Shown here: positions 12,163 to 21,629 of the stretch, one piece after another
Numbering within the stretch: position 1 is the stretch's first letter
How the letters are laid out: each line of letters begins with the position of its first letter
NCBI RefSeq assembly: GCF_010211745.1
Contig: NZ_PDWQ01000001.1
Coordinates: forward strand, 124,001-188,000
DNA: 64,000 nt
Source of the DNA: Pseudoxanthomonas kalamensis DSM 18571
GTDB taxonomy: Bacteria > Pseudomonadota > Gammaproteobacteria > Xanthomonadales > Xanthomonadaceae
Direction of reading: 5' to 3'
Position numbers and translations under genes: made by a program
Notes under the pieces: model-generated
Told to the model about the DNA's origin: nothing
The model's database searches: none
Seen by the model: only the letters and a program-made list of their open reading frames with translations

Positions 12163-12209
12163 GGCCATCGTCCTCATGTGGTGGAAGCGGGCGGATTCCC
12201 GGCTCCCGT

Positions 12210-12863
12210 TCACTCCCTGCCCAGCGCGCCGAACAGCCACGGCTGCGCCGAACGGTGCCGCGCCTCGAAAACGCGGATTGCATCCTGATCCTGCAAGGTC
12301 AGGCCGATGTCGTCCAGGCCGTTGAGCAGGCAATGCTTGCGGAAGGCATCGACCTCGAAGCGGTGCTGCACGCCATCGGGCCGGGTCACCGTCTGCGCCG
12401 CCAGGTCCACGGTCAGCGAATAACCCTCGCTGGCCTCGCACTGCGCGAACAGCGTATCGACCTCGTCGGCCGGCAGCACGATCGGCAGCAACCCGTTCTT
12501 GAAACTGTTGTTGAAGAAAATGTCGGCGAAGCTGGGCGCGATCACCGCGCGGAAGCCGTATTCGTCCAGCGCCCACGGCGCATGCTCGCGGCTGGAACCG
12601 CAACCGAAGTTCTCGCGTGCCAGCAGCACGCTGGCGCCGGCGTAGCGCGGGAAGTTCAGCACGAAATCCGGGTTGCGCGGGCGGGCGCTGCTGTCCATTC
12701 CGGGTTCGCCGACATCCAGATACCGCCACTCGTCGAACAGGTTGGGCCCGAAACCGGTGCGCTTGATCGATTTCAGGAACTGCTTGGGAATGATCTGGTC
12801 GGTATCGACGTTGGCGCGGTCCAGCGGGCAGACCAGGCCGGTGTGTTGGGTAAAGGATTTCAT
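12210..12863 (-). CDS. leuD: 3-isopropylmalate dehydratase small subunit
   Basis: LeuD forms the swivelling domain of isopropylmalate isomerase and completes the active site of LeuC. The 217-aa length fits. Typical motifs are [12 protein letters not shown] near the N-terminus and [18 protein letters not shown] in the middle. Its start overlaps the leuC stop (ATGA), so the two subunits are translationally coupled. Confidence 0.96.
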   Translation of the reverse strand: MKSFTQHTGLVCPLDRANVDTDQIIPKQFLKSIKRTGFGPNLFDEWRYLDVGEPGMDSSARPRNPDFVLNFPRYAGASVLLARENFGCGSSREHAPWALDEYGFRAVIAPSFADIFFNNSFKNGLLPIVLPADEVDTLFAQCEASEGYSLTVDLAAQTVTRPDGVQHRFEVDAFRKHCLLNGLDDIGLTLQDQDAIRVFEARHRSAQPWLFGALGRE

Positions 12864-14284
12864 TGCAGCATCTCCCGCACGTCGACGAAATGACCGGCCA
12901 CCGCGGCGGCGGCGGCCATCGCCGGGCTGACTAGGTGGGTGCGTCCGCCGGCGCCCTGGCGGCCTTCGAAATTGCGGTTGGAGGTGGACGCGCAGTGCTC
13001 GCCACTGCCCAGCTTGTCCGGGTTCATCGCCAGGCACATCGAGCAGCCCGGCTCGCGCCACTCGAAGCCGGCTTCGATGAAGATCGTGTCCAGCCCCTCG
13101 GCCTCGGCCTGCGCCTTGACCAGTCCGGAGCCGGGCACCACCAGCGCCTGCTTGATGCTGGCGGCGACCTTGCGTCCCCTCGCGACTTCAGCCGCGGCAC
13201 GCAGGTCCTCGATCCGCGAGTTGGTGCAGGAACCGATGAACACCCGGTCCAGACGAATATCGGTGATCGGCTGCTCGGCCTGCAGGCCCATGTATTTCAA
13301 TGCGCGGGTGATCGAATCCTTCTTCACCGGATCGGTTTCGCGCGCCGGATTCGGCACGCTGGCATCGATCGGAAGCACCATCTCGGGAGACGTGCCCCAG
13401 CTGACTTGCGGCTTGATGTCTTCGGCACGCAGTTCGACCACCGTGTCGAACGCCGCGTCGTCATCGGATACCAGCGTCTGCCAGACCTTGACCGCGGCAT
13501 CCCAGTCCGCGCCCTTCGGCGAGAACGGCCGATCCTTGACGTAGGCGATGGTCTTGTCGTCGACCGCGATCAGGCCGACGCGCGCGCCGCCTTCGATCGC
13601 CATGTTGCAGATCGTCATGCGGCCTTCGACCGACAGCGCGCGGATCGCACTGCCGCCGAACTCGATGGCATGGCCGTTACCGCCTGCGGTGCCGATCTTG
13701 CCGATCACCGCCAGCACGATGTCCTTGGCGGTCACGCCCGGCGACAGGGTGCCGTCCACCCGCACCAGCATGTTCTTCATCTTCTTGGCGACCAGACACT
13801 GGGTGGCCAGCACGTGCTCGACTTCCGAAGTGCCGATGCCGTGCGCCAGGGCTCCGAACGCACCGTGGGTGGAGGTATGCGAATCGCCGCAGACCACGGT
13901 CATGCCCGGCAGGGTCGCGCCCTGCTCGGGGCCGATCACGTGGACGATGCCCTGGCGCGCATCGTTCATCCTGAACTCGAGGATGCCGAAGTCGTCGCAG
14001 TTCTCGTCCAGGGTCTGCACCTGCAGGCGCGACACCGGGTCGGCGATCGCCAGCAGGCCGCCGGCGCGTTCGACCTGGGTGGTCGGCACGTTGTGGTCCG
14101 GGGTGGCGATGTTGGCGTCGATCCGCCACGGCTTGCGCCCGGCCAGGCGCAGGCCTTCGAACGCCTGCGGCGAGGTAACCTCGTGCAGGATGTGGCGGTC
14201 GATGTAGATCAGCGAGGAACCGTCGTCGCGGCGCGTGACCTCGTGCATCTCCCACAGCTTGTCGTACAGCGTCTTGCCTGCCAT
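12860..14284 (-). CDS. leuC: 3-isopropylmalate dehydratase large subunit
   Basis: LeuC is the aconitase-family subunit carrying the 4Fe-4S cluster that isomerises 2- to 3-isopropylmalate. The 474-aa protein has [22 protein letters not shown] and ECGCSMC-type cysteines (GCSMCLAMN) expected for the cluster. The start [16 protein letters not shown] is the family N-terminus; the frame's upstream extension to 14359 is not used. It is the first gene of the leuC-leuD-ybhB-like-leuB run and is divergent from a LysR gene 127 bp away. Confidence 0.96.
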   Translation of the reverse strand: MAGKTLYDKLWEMHEVTRRDDGSSLIYIDRHILHEVTSPQAFEGLRLAGRKPWRIDANIATPDHNVPTTQVERAGGLLAIADPVSRLQVQTLDENCDDFGILEFRMNDARQGIVHVIGPEQGATLPGMTVVCGDSHTSTHGAFGALAHGIGTSEVEHVLATQCLVAKKMKNMLVRVDGTLSPGVTAKDIVLAVIGKIGTAGGNGHAIEFGGSAIRALSVEGRMTICNMAIEGGARVGLIAVDDKTIAYVKDRPFSPKGADWDAAVKVWQTLVSDDDAAFDTVVELRAEDIKPQVSWGTSPEMVLPIDASVPNPARETDPVKKDSITRALKYMGLQAEQPITDIRLDRVFIGSCTNSRIEDLRAAAEVARGRKVAASIKQALVVPGSGLVKAQAEAEGLDTIFIEAGFEWREPGCSMCLAMNPDKLGSGEHCASTSNRNFEGRQGAGGRTHLVSPAMAAAAAVAGHFVDVREMLQ

Positions 14285-14411
14285 CGGCGGTTCCCGGTTC
14301 CGTGGTGGGTGGCCGGGCAGCTCAGTGCCCGGCAGGGAAGCCATGCTAGGCACTTGCAATCAATAAAACAAATTCATATTTTTCATTCATTGGATAACCA
14401 GTGGAAATGAA
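14285..14411. promoter_or_regulatory. Divergent leuC / lysR control region
   Basis: The 127-bp spacer is GC-rich next to leuC but strikingly AT-rich over roughly 14350-14411, with a repeated ATTCAT (14371 and 14383 area). This is the usual arrangement for a LysR regulator that controls its divergent neighbour. I could not define one convincing T-N11-A box by eye. Confidence 0.55.
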
Positions 14412-15296
14412 ATGGATCTGGCCAGCCTGCAGGCCTTTCTTGCCATCGCCGAGACCGGCAGCTTCTCCGCCGCCGGCGAACGCCTGCACCTGACCCAGCC
14501 AGCCATCAGCAAGCGCATCGCCGTGCTGGAAGCACAACTGCAACGGCGCCTGTTCGACCGCATCGGCCGCGAAGTGGCGCTGACCGAAGCCGGCCAGGCC
14601 CTGCTGCCGCGCGCGCGCGGCATCCTCGACGAACTCGACGATGCCCGCCGCGAACTGGACAACCTCGGCAGCCGGGTCGGTAGCCGGCTCAGCCTGGCCA
14701 CCAGTCACCACATCGGCCTGCACCGGCTGCCGCCGTTGTTGCGGCAATTCGGCCAGTCGCACCCGCAGGCTGCGCTGGACATCCGCTTCCTGGATTCCGA
14801 ACAGGCCTGGTCCGAGGTGCTGCACGGCCGCGCCGAGCTCGCGGTGACCACCCTGGGCCCGGCCGCGCCACCGCTGCGCACGACGCCGGTCTGGGACGAC
14901 CCGCTGGAATTCGTCGTCGCCCCCGATCATCCGCTGGCCGGCCGCTGCAACATCGGCCTGGCCGAACTGGCGGCCCATCCGGCGGTGCTGCCCGACGCCA
15001 ACACCTTCACCCACCGCATCGTCGCCGAACGCTTCGCCGCCGCCGGACTCAGCCTCAGCCTGCGCATGACTACCAACTACATGGAGACCAACAAGATGCT
15101 GGTCGCCGTCGGCCTGGCCTGGAGCGTGCTGCCGCACACGCTGATCGATACCCAGACCACGGTGCTGGATGTGCCGGGCGTGCGCCTGAGCCGGCAGTTA
15201 GGCCACGTCAGCCACGCCGGCCGCACCCTGTCCAATGCCGCGCGCGCCTTCATGGCCCTGCTCGACGCCGAGGCAGCGGCAGGGTCCGTTGAATAA
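14412..15296 (+). CDS. LysR-type transcriptional regulator, probably of leuCDB
   Basis: The 294-aa protein starts with a winged HTH (SLQAFLAIAETGSFSAAGERL, then TQPAISKRIAVLE, about residues 4-60). A LysR effector-binding domain follows from residue 90 on. The length is typical. It is divergently transcribed from leuC, and in this family that position usually means control of the neighbour, with a pathway intermediate such as 2-isopropylmalate as co-inducer. The target and effector are inferred from position only. The family start MDLASLQAFL is preceded by GGAAATGAA. Confidence 0.88.
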   Translation: MDLASLQAFLAIAETGSFSAAGERLHLTQPAISKRIAVLEAQLQRRLFDRIGREVALTEAGQALLPRARGILDELDDARRELDNLGSRVGSRLSLATSHHIGLHRLPPLLRQFGQSHPQAALDIRFLDSEQAWSEVLHGRAELAVTTLGPAAPPLRTTPVWDDPLEFVVAPDHPLAGRCNIGLAELAAHPAVLPDANTFTHRIVAERFAAAGLSLSLRMTTNYMETNKMLVAVGLAWSVLPHTLIDTQTTVLDVPGVRLSRQLGHVSHAGRTLSNAARAFMALLDAEAAAGSVE

Positions 15297-15302
15297 CGCC
15301 GC

Positions 15303-15791
15303 TCAGTCCCGCATCGACAACAACCCGAACAGCAGCAGACCATAGACCGAGAACTGGAAAGCGCCGTTGTACGAACCGCTGCCGATCGCGGTCTGCCACA
15401 TCTGCCACAACGCGGCGCCGAATACCCCGAACAACAGGAACCATACAAGAATCGCCACGCCAACGCCGTTGATGGCGTGACGCTTCGCCCGCAAGAAGGT
15501 GTCGCCATCCGCCATCCTGTGCCGCCACATCTGCCAGGCGCCCGCCGACATCAGCAGGCCGGCGGCGAATTCCAGCAGCAACACGAGTATCAACGATGCC
15601 CAGATCAAGGCCGGATGCACGATGGCCGGAACGATCGACTCCGGGTAGGCGGCGTGGTCGGCCCGACTCAGCACATAGGCAAACGAGGCGTACATCCCAC
15701 CATCGAGGTTCATGACGTTCTGGACGGCGTATGCCAGGGCAAGCAAACCGAAAATAGCCGTGAACACGGCTTTCCATACGCGGATGTTCAC
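15303..15791 (-). CDS. DUF2165-type integral membrane protein
   Basis: The protein (162 aa from the chosen start) has about four hydrophobic segments: VWKAVFTAIFGLLALAYAV, ALIWASLILVLLLEFAAGLL, a third at VGVAILVWFLLFGVFGAAL and a last at FSVYGLLLFGLL. The aromatic and small-residue pattern, with LWQMWQ between segments 3 and 4, matches the DUF2165 family of predicted small membrane proteins. A GTG start at 15791 is chosen because GAGAAGGGG lies 6 nt upstream; an ATG at 15818 is the alternative. Function is unknown. It converges with the lysR gene 7 bp away. Confidence 0.7.
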   Translation of the reverse strand: MNIRVWKAVFTAIFGLLALAYAVQNVMNLDGGMYASFAYVLSRADHAAYPESIVPAIVHPALIWASLILVLLLEFAAGLLMSAGAWQMWRHRMADGDTFLRAKRHAINGVGVAILVWFLLFGVFGAALWQMWQTAIGSGSYNGAFQFSVYGLLLFGLLSMRD

Positions 15792-15915
15792 AAGTTTCCC
15801 CTTCTCATGGACATGCATGGCCGTTTCTACGCCGATCCCGCTGCGCACGCAACACGCCACGCCTGCGCGGGAACTGGTTTAGCATCGGGATTCCCCTCGC
15901 GCCATCGGAGTCCGC

Positions 15916-17160
15916 ATGTCCCTCATCCGTCGCCCGCTTGCCCTGCTCTGCCTCGGATGGCTGTTCGCCGCATCGGGTGCCATGGCGGAACCACCATCGC
16001 AGGCACAGGCACTGGAGCTGCAGCGGAAAATACTGACTCTGGACACCCATCTGGACACGCCGGCCAATTTCGGCAATCCGGACTGGAGCATCCTCGACGA
16101 TCACAGCGCCAGCGGCCGGCAATCGCAGGTGGACTATCCGCGCATGGTCTCCGGCGCGCTCGACGGCGGCTTCTGGGCGATCTACACCGGACAGGGGCCG
16201 CAAACCGTCGAGGCCGACCTGAAGGCGCGCGACCACGGCCTGAAGCGGCTGATCGAGATCCGCGAAATGCTGGCCGCACATCCGGACACCTTTGCACTGG
16301 CGCTAACCGCCGACGATGCCGCGCGGATCAAGATCGAAGGCAAGCGCGTGGTCTACATCAGCATGGAAAATGCCTCGCCGCTGGTGCATGACCCCAGCCT
16401 GCTGCAGTTCTACTACGCGCAAGGCCTGCGGCTGATGAGCCTGGTGCATTTCGCCAACAACCAGTTGGCCGATTCGGGCACCGACCCGAAGGGCGCGCAA
16501 TGGAACGGCCTCAGCCCGGCCGGCCAGGCGCTGGTCGCCGAGGCCAACCGGCTGGGCATCGTGCTTGACCAGTCGCACGGCTCGGACGCCGAATTCGACG
16601 CCCTGCTGGCGCTGTCGAAGACGCCGATCATCCTCTCGCACAGCGGCGCGCGCGCCGTCTACGACCATCCGCGCAACATCGACGACGAACGCCTGAAGCG
16701 GCTGGCCGAAACCGGCGGGGTCATCCAGGTCAATTCCTACGGCGGCTACCTGATCGACATCCCCAAGGACGAAGCGCGGCTGCAGGCCGAGGCCGAACTT
16801 CAACAACGCTTCGGCGACGACCCGGAAAGCCTGCCGGCCGCACAACAGGACGAATACCGTGCGGCATGGAAGGCGATGAACGAAGCGCACCCGCTCAAGC
16901 GCGCCAGTATCGACGACTTCTTCCGTCATCTCGACCACGTCCTCGAAGTCGCCGGACCCGAGCACGTCGGCATCGGCATGGACTGGGATGGCGGTGGCGG
17001 CGTGATCGGCCTGGACAGCGTGGCCGACCTGCCGAAGATCACCTCGCACCTGATGGAGAAGGGTTACAGCGAAGCGCAGATCGCCGACATCTGGGGCGGC
17101 AACGTGTTGCGCGTGCTGCGCCGGGCCGAGGCCTACGCCGCCAGCGGCAAGACTGACTGA
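15916..17160 (+). CDS. Exported dipeptidase, peptidase family M19
   Basis: The 414-aa protein has a signal peptide (cleavage probably after GAMA, residue 24) and a renal-dipeptidase-like TIM barrel. Metal ligands expected in M19 are visible: HLD in LDTHLDTP, Glu in SMENASPL, and His in LDQSHGS and LSHSGARA. GIGMDWDGG near the C-terminus completes the site. It should cleave dipeptides, possibly with D-residues, in the periplasm. It is flanked by short gaps and not clearly in an operon. Confidence 0.92.
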   Translation: MSLIRRPLALLCLGWLFAASGAMAEPPSQAQALELQRKILTLDTHLDTPANFGNPDWSILDDHSASGRQSQVDYPRMVSGALDGGFWAIYTGQGPQTVEADLKARDHGLKRLIEIREMLAAHPDTFALALTADDAARIKIEGKRVVYISMENASPLVHDPSLLQFYYAQGLRLMSLVHFANNQLADSGTDPKGAQWNGLSPAGQALVAEANRLGIVLDQSHGSDAEFDALLALSKTPIILSHSGARAVYDHPRNIDDERLKRLAETGGVIQVNSYGGYLIDIPKDEARLQAEAELQQRFGDDPESLPAAQQDEYRAAWKAMNEAHPLKRASIDDFFRHLDHVLEVAGPEHVGIGMDWDGGGGVIGLDSVADLPKITSHLMEKGYSEAQIADIWGGNVLRVLRRAEAYAASGKTD

Positions 17161-17305
17161 AGTCTGCGCCTGCGAACGCCGCATTCATGCGCCGGACAGC
17201 CTGCGGGCGGCTGCACGGCGCATTGAACGGATTCTTCAGCCAACCCTTACGAACGGCTAACACGCAGCTCATTTTCGCTTAATCCGCGGCAGCCACGATG
17301 CTGCC

Positions 17306-17965
17306 ATGCGCAAATACTCCTCCCCATACGCGGCTGCCGGCCGCGCCAATGCGGCGCAACGGATAGACCCCAACCACCCGCAACGCGGCGAAGTGGAAGC
17401 GTTCATCGCCGAGGTCTACCGGCAGCGTTTCGACACCCGCCTGCATCATTTCCTGCCGCACCTGCTGGCGTTCCGCGACGACGACGACCGCTTGCGCGCC
17501 GCGGTCGGTCTGCGCCGTGCCGACGAAGGCGCCCTGTTCGTCGAGCAATACCTCGACGCGCCGGTGGAACACGAGATAGGTCGTGCCCTGCGCCGCGAAG
17601 TCGAACGCCGCCATGTGGTGGAAGTCGGCAACTTCGCCGCACGCGACGCCGGCGACGCGCGGCGCATCATCGAACACGTGACCGGGGTACTGCACCGCGC
17701 CGACCTGCGCTGGGTGGTGCTGGTGGCCACCCGCCAGCTGCGCAACGCCTTCGATCGCCTGCAGCTGTCCACCTCGATCCTGGCGCCGGCGCAACGCGAA
17801 CGACTGACCGACGACGGCACCGACTGGGGCCGCTACTACGACACCGGTCCGCAGGTCGTGTACGGCAATGTCGCCGCCGGACAGGCCTTCCTGTCGCTGC
17901 GCGCCACCGAGGCATCCGACGATGCGCCGGCGGTGCTGCCCTGCCCGTGTCTGGCGATGTCATGA
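17306..17965 (+). CDS. Thermostable hemolysin (T_hemolysin) family protein
   Basis: The 219-aa protein matches the pattern of the family named after the Vibrio delta-VPH thermostable hemolysin: a core from about residue 35 (FRDDDDRLRAAVGLRRADEGALFVEQYLD) to residue 190 (GRYYDTGPQVVYGNV). It has no signal peptide or membrane segment, so secretion is doubtful. The ordering of strands (GALFVEQYL, VVEVGNFA, WVVLVATRQLRNAF) recalls GNAT/LuxI-like acyltransferases, which is an inference. It is the first gene of a tightly packed run; its stop overlaps the ligase start (ATGA). The name says little about activity, and an acyl-transfer step in the pathway of its neighbours is more plausible than lysis. 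Confidence 0.75.
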   Translation: MRKYSSPYAAAGRANAAQRIDPNHPQRGEVEAFIAEVYRQRFDTRLHHFLPHLLAFRDDDDRLRAAVGLRRADEGALFVEQYLDAPVEHEIGRALRREVERRHVVEVGNFAARDAGDARRIIEHVTGVLHRADLRWVVLVATRQLRNAFDRLQLSTSILAPAQRERLTDDGTDWGRYYDTGPQVVYGNVAAGQAFLSLRATEASDDAPAVLPCPCLAMS

Positions 17966-19437
17966 GCGACCTCGACGACCTGCTGCTGCAACCATTGCGG
18001 CATGACACGCGTCCGCGCGTGCTGGTCGCCGAACCCCTGAACGGCGCACAGCTGTTCGCCAGCGCCGCGCGCATCGCCGATGCAGTGTCCGCGCTGGGCC
18101 TGTCGCGGGTCGCCAGCCGGCTCGACAACGGGCCGCAGTGGCTGGCGCTGGACCTGGCCCTGCGCCGGCTCGGCGCCGTGCACGTGCCGCTGCCGACCTT
18201 CTTCACCCCGCAGCAGGCGCAGCACGCCCTGCACAGCAGCGGTGCCCAGGCGCTGGTGGAAATGGCGGCCCCGCACACGGCAACCGCGGCGCACGTGCCG
18301 TTGCCCGAAGGCCTGGTCGCCAGCCTGCTGGCGTACGACGAAATCGCTCTGCCGGACGGTACCGCCTGCATCACCTACACCTCGGGCACCACCGGCAACG
18401 CCAAGGGCGTGTGCCTGGACGAACATGCCCTGCTGACCGTGGCCGATTCGCTGGCCGCGGCCGCGCGACCGCTGGCCCCGCGCCGCCATCTGTGCCTGAT
18501 GCCGCTGTCGACGCTGCTGGAAAACGTCGCTGGCCTGTACGCGGCGCTGCTCGCCGATGCCGAGATCGCGGTGCCGCCGCTGGCGGAAATCGGCTACACC
18601 GGTTCGGCCGGACTGGACGTGCCCCGCCTGCTGCGCTGCCTGCACCGCTACCAGCCGGAAAGCGTGATCCTGCTGCCGCAACTGCTGCTGGCGCTGGTGA
18701 TGGCCGCCGAATCCGGCGCCGCGCTGCCGACCTCGCTGCGTTTCATCGCCGTCGGCGGCGGCCGTGTCGGCCAGGGATTGATGCGGCGCGCATTGGCTTT
18801 GGGCTTGCCAGTGTACGAAGGCTACGGTCTGACCGAATGCGCCTCGGTGGTTTGCCTGAATCGCCCCGGCGCGCGCCGCCCCGGCAGTGTCGGCCAGCCG
18901 TTGCCGCATGCCTCGGTCTGGCAGCGCGACGGCGAGCTGTTCGTCGAAGGCGTGCGCTGCCTGGGTTACCTGGGCGACGACGCATTGCCGCCCGGCGCCA
19001 TCGCCACCGGCGACCTCGGCCACATCGACGAGGACGGCTTTGTTCACGTCACCGGCCGCCGCAAGCACATGTTCATCACCTCCTACGGCCGCAACGTCTC
19101 GCCCGAGTGGATCGAAAGCGAGCTGCTGCAGCACCCGTTGCTGGCGCAGGCGGTGGTCAGCGGCGAGGCGCGTCCCTGGAACGTGGCCGTGCTGTGGCCG
19201 CGCCGCGCCGATGCCGGCGACGACGCCATCCGCCGCGCGCTGGCCGAGGTCAACCGCGGTCTTCCCGACTATGCGCAGGTCGCCGATTTCGTCCGCGCCG
19301 AAGCGGCGTTCGGACTGGGCAACGGACTGCTGACCGCCAATGGCCGGGTGCGCCGCGAAGCCGTGCTGGCGCGCTACGCCGGCGCCATCGACGCCCGTTA
19401 CCCCTCTTCGACATCCCTCACTTCCGGAGCATCCTGA
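17962..19437 (+). CDS. AMP-dependent synthetase/ligase (ANL family)
   Basis: The 491-aa protein has the adenylate-forming domains: A3 motif YTSGTTGNAKG (residues 139-149), YEGYGLTE, TGDLGHIDEDGFVHVTGR, and a short C-terminal domain. It should activate a carboxylic acid, probably fatty, as acyl-AMP. The residue in the A10 position that is normally the catalytic lysine (GKIxR) is arginine here, Arg462 in NGRVRR. This may alter the adenylation half-reaction or mean another lysine serves. It is coupled to the genes on both sides by stop-start overlaps. Confidence 0.88.
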   Translation: MSDLDDLLLQPLRHDTRPRVLVAEPLNGAQLFASAARIADAVSALGLSRVASRLDNGPQWLALDLALRRLGAVHVPLPTFFTPQQAQHALHSSGAQALVEMAAPHTATAAHVPLPEGLVASLLAYDEIALPDGTACITYTSGTTGNAKGVCLDEHALLTVADSLAAAARPLAPRRHLCLMPLSTLLENVAGLYAALLADAEIAVPPLAEIGYTGSAGLDVPRLLRCLHRYQPESVILLPQLLLALVMAAESGAALPTSLRFIAVGGGRVGQGLMRRALALGLPVYEGYGLTECASVVCLNRPGARRPGSVGQPLPHASVWQRDGELFVEGVRCLGYLGDDALPPGAIATGDLGHIDEDGFVHVTGRRKHMFITSYGRNVSPEWIESELLQHPLLAQAVVSGEARPWNVAVLWPRRADAGDDAIRRALAEVNRGLPDYAQVADFVRAEAAFGLGNGLLTANGRVRREAVLARYAGAIDARYPSSTSLTSGAS

Positions 19438-20120
19438 TGAGTTTCCACGACGACCTGCTGGCCCAGACCGAAGCCGAGCGCGCCGCCCTGATCGGCGTGC
19501 CGATCATCCAGTCCGCGCTGGCCGGGCGCATTTCCCACGACGACTACACCGCCTTCCTGCGCCAGGCCTATCACCACGTGCGCCACACGGTGCCGCTGCT
19601 GATGGCTTGCGGCGCGCGGCTACCGGCCCGGCTGGAATGGCTGCGCACGGCGATCGGCGAATACATCGAGGAAGAGATGGGCCACCAGGAGTGGATCCTC
19701 GACGACCTGGCCGCCTGCGGCATGGACCGCGCGGCCGAGGCGGCCTCGGAGCCTTCGCTGGCGACCGAACTGATGGTGGCCTATGCCTACGACACGGTGA
19801 TGCGCGGCAATCCGGTCGGCTTCTTCGGCATGGTGCTGGTGCTGGAAGGCACCAGTGTGGCGCTGGCCACGCGTGCCGCCGAAACCATCGAAACCTCGCT
19901 CGGCCTGCCGCGCAACGCGTTCGTCTATCTGCGTTCGCACGGCGATCTGGACATCGAGCACACCGGCTTCTACGAGTCGCTGATGAACCGGCTGGACGAT
20001 GCCGATGACCACCGCGCGGTGCTGCACGCCGCGCGCCGTTTCTACGTGCTTTACGCCGACATCTTCCGCAGCCTGCGCCAGGACGGCGAACGGCGCGACA
20101 CCGCGAGGCAGGCGGCGTGA
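19437..20120 (+). CDS. TenA/haem-oxygenase-like putative diiron enzyme
   Basis: The 227-aa, mostly helical protein resembles TenA-like iron-containing redox enzymes, a superfamily that includes UndA (fatty acid to alkene) and other haem-oxygenase-like diiron oxidases. Candidate metal ligands are Glu80 and His83 (EEMGH), Glu137 (VLEGTS) and Asp172/His175 (DLDIEH), spaced as in that superfamily. Thiamin breakdown (true TenA) is less likely, as no thiamin genes adjoin it. Its substrate is plausibly the acid activated by the preceding ligase. The ATG overlaps the ligase stop (TGATG). Confidence 0.78.
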   Translation: MSFHDDLLAQTEAERAALIGVPIIQSALAGRISHDDYTAFLRQAYHHVRHTVPLLMACGARLPARLEWLRTAIGEYIEEEMGHQEWILDDLAACGMDRAAEAASEPSLATELMVAYAYDTVMRGNPVGFFGMVLVLEGTSVALATRAAETIETSLGLPRNAFVYLRSHGDLDIEHTGFYESLMNRLDDADDHRAVLHAARRFYVLYADIFRSLRQDGERRDTARQAA

Positions 20121-20959
20121 TTCCGCTGCAGGGGCGCAGCGTGGTCGTCACCGGCGCCAGCGGCGGCATCGGCACCTGCCTGGTCGCCGGGCTGGTCGAG
20201 CACGGCGCGCACGTGGTCGCCGTCGCCCGTCAGAGTCACTCGCTGATGGTGTTGAAGGACAAGCATGGCGATGCGCTGGAAGCGATGACCTGCGACATCG
20301 CCGACGATGCCGACCGCACGCGCCTGTTGGTCCGCCTGCGCTCGCTGCAGACGCCGCCATCGATGCTGGTGCTGAGCCATGCGATGGACGGCTTCGGCCT
20401 GTTCGAGCAGCAGTCCGAAGCCAGCCTGCGCCGCCTGGTCGACACCAACCTGACCTCTTCGATGCTGCTGCTGCACGCCATGCTGCCGCTGCTGCGTGCG
20501 CAGCCGCAGGCCGCGGTGGTAGCGATCGGATCGACCTTCGGCAGCCTGGCCTTCCCCGGCTTCGCCGCCTACAGCGCCAGCAAGTTCGGCCTGCGCGGAT
20601 TGATCGAGGCGCTGGCGCGCGAGTACGCCGACGACGACGCGCTGCGCTTCCAGTACCTGTCGCCGCGCGCCACCCGCACCCGCTTCAACTCGCCAGCCGC
20701 GCAGGCGCTGAACCGCGAACTGTCGGTGCACGAGGACCGGCCCGAGGAAGTTGCCCGGCGGCTGCTCGCCGCCATCCGCCGCGGCGATGCGCGTCTGCAG
20801 GTCGGCTGGCCGGAAAAACTGTTCGTGCGCCTGAACGGCGCATTCCCGTGGCTGGTCGACGGCAGCCTGCGCGGCAAGCTGGCGGCGATCCGTCGCCATG
20901 CATTGCCACTCGACACTCGTCCCGATACGGAGAACCTCGATGAACCCGTTTCTCACTGA
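20117..20959 (+). CDS. Short-chain dehydrogenase/reductase
   Basis: The 280-aa protein has the SDR cofactor loop TGASGGIG (residues 12-19), Asn111, a catalytic Ser139 and the YSASK pair Tyr152/Lys156. The usual NNAG strand is replaced by LSHAMDG. Arg38 in VAVARQ favours NADPH. It is likely to reduce or oxidise an intermediate of the neighbouring ligase/diiron pathway. The GTG start lies inside the previous stop (GTGA) and the end overlaps the next gene by 20 bp. Confidence 0.9.
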   Translation: MIPLQGRSVVVTGASGGIGTCLVAGLVEHGAHVVAVARQSHSLMVLKDKHGDALEAMTCDIADDADRTRLLVRLRSLQTPPSMLVLSHAMDGFGLFEQQSEASLRRLVDTNLTSSMLLLHAMLPLLRAQPQAAVVAIGSTFGSLAFPGFAAYSASKFGLRGLIEALAREYADDDALRFQYLSPRATRTRFNSPAAQALNRELSVHEDRPEEVARRLLAAIRRGDARLQVGWPEKLFVRLNGAFPWLVDGSLRGKLAAIRRHALPLDTRPDTENLDEPVSH

Positions 20960-21608
20960 ATGCAGGCGTCTGCTCGCCCCTGCCCTGTTGCTGGCCGCCG
21001 CTGGCTCCGCTCTCGCCGCCGACACCCTGACGCCATCAGTCGCTGCCGTCCGCGACGACTGGGCCAAGGCCGTCTACGCCACGCCCAAGCCGCAGCGCCA
21101 GGCCGCGCTGGAAGCATTGTCGCAACGCGCCGCCAGCGCACGCGATGCGCAGTCGCAGGATGCCGACGCGCTGATCTGGGACGGCATCGTGCTGTCCAGC
21201 CTGGCCGGCGAGCGCGGCGGCATCGGCGCGCTGGGACTGGTCAAGCAGGCGCGCAAGGATTTCGAGCAGGCGCTTGCGATCGACCCGACCGCGCTCGACG
21301 GCGCCGCCTACACCAGTCTGGGTGCGCTGTATTACCAGGTGCCCGGCTGGCCGATCGGCTTCGGCAACGACGACAAGGCCCGCGACTACCTGCTCAAGGG
21401 CCTTCAGATTGATCCCGACGGGATCGACGCCAACTATTTCTACGGCGACTTCCTGCGCGACCAGGGCGACTGGAAGAACGCCGACGCCGCGTTGCAGAAG
21501 GCGAAGTCCGCGCCGCCGCGTGCCGGCCGCGAACTGGCCGACAGCGGCCGCCGCAAGGAGATCGACAGCGCGCTGGCCGAAGTCCGCAAGCATCTTGCGC
21601 AGCCCTGA
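20940..21608 (+). CDS. Exported TPR-containing protein
   Basis: The 222-aa product has a signal peptide ending in GSALA (residue 29). A tetratricopeptide-like region follows from about residue 75 (ARKDFEQALAIDPTALDGAAYTSL, KARDYLLKGLQIDPDG, DWKNADAALQKA). It should be periplasmic and mediate protein contacts. The ATG at 20940 is chosen for its GGAG and for the signal peptide; the frame is open further upstream. It is embedded in the same run of overlapping genes, 21 bp before the response regulator. Confidence 0.85.
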   Translation: MNPFLTECRRLLAPALLLAAAGSALAADTLTPSVAAVRDDWAKAVYATPKPQRQAALEALSQRAASARDAQSQDADALIWDGIVLSSLAGERGGIGALGLVKQARKDFEQALAIDPTALDGAAYTSLGALYYQVPGWPIGFGNDDKARDYLLKGLQIDPDGIDANYFYGDFLRDQGDWKNADAALQKAKSAPPRAGRELADSGRRKEIDSALAEVRKHLAQP

Positions 21609-21629
21609 ACCGATGACCACACTGGGCCG

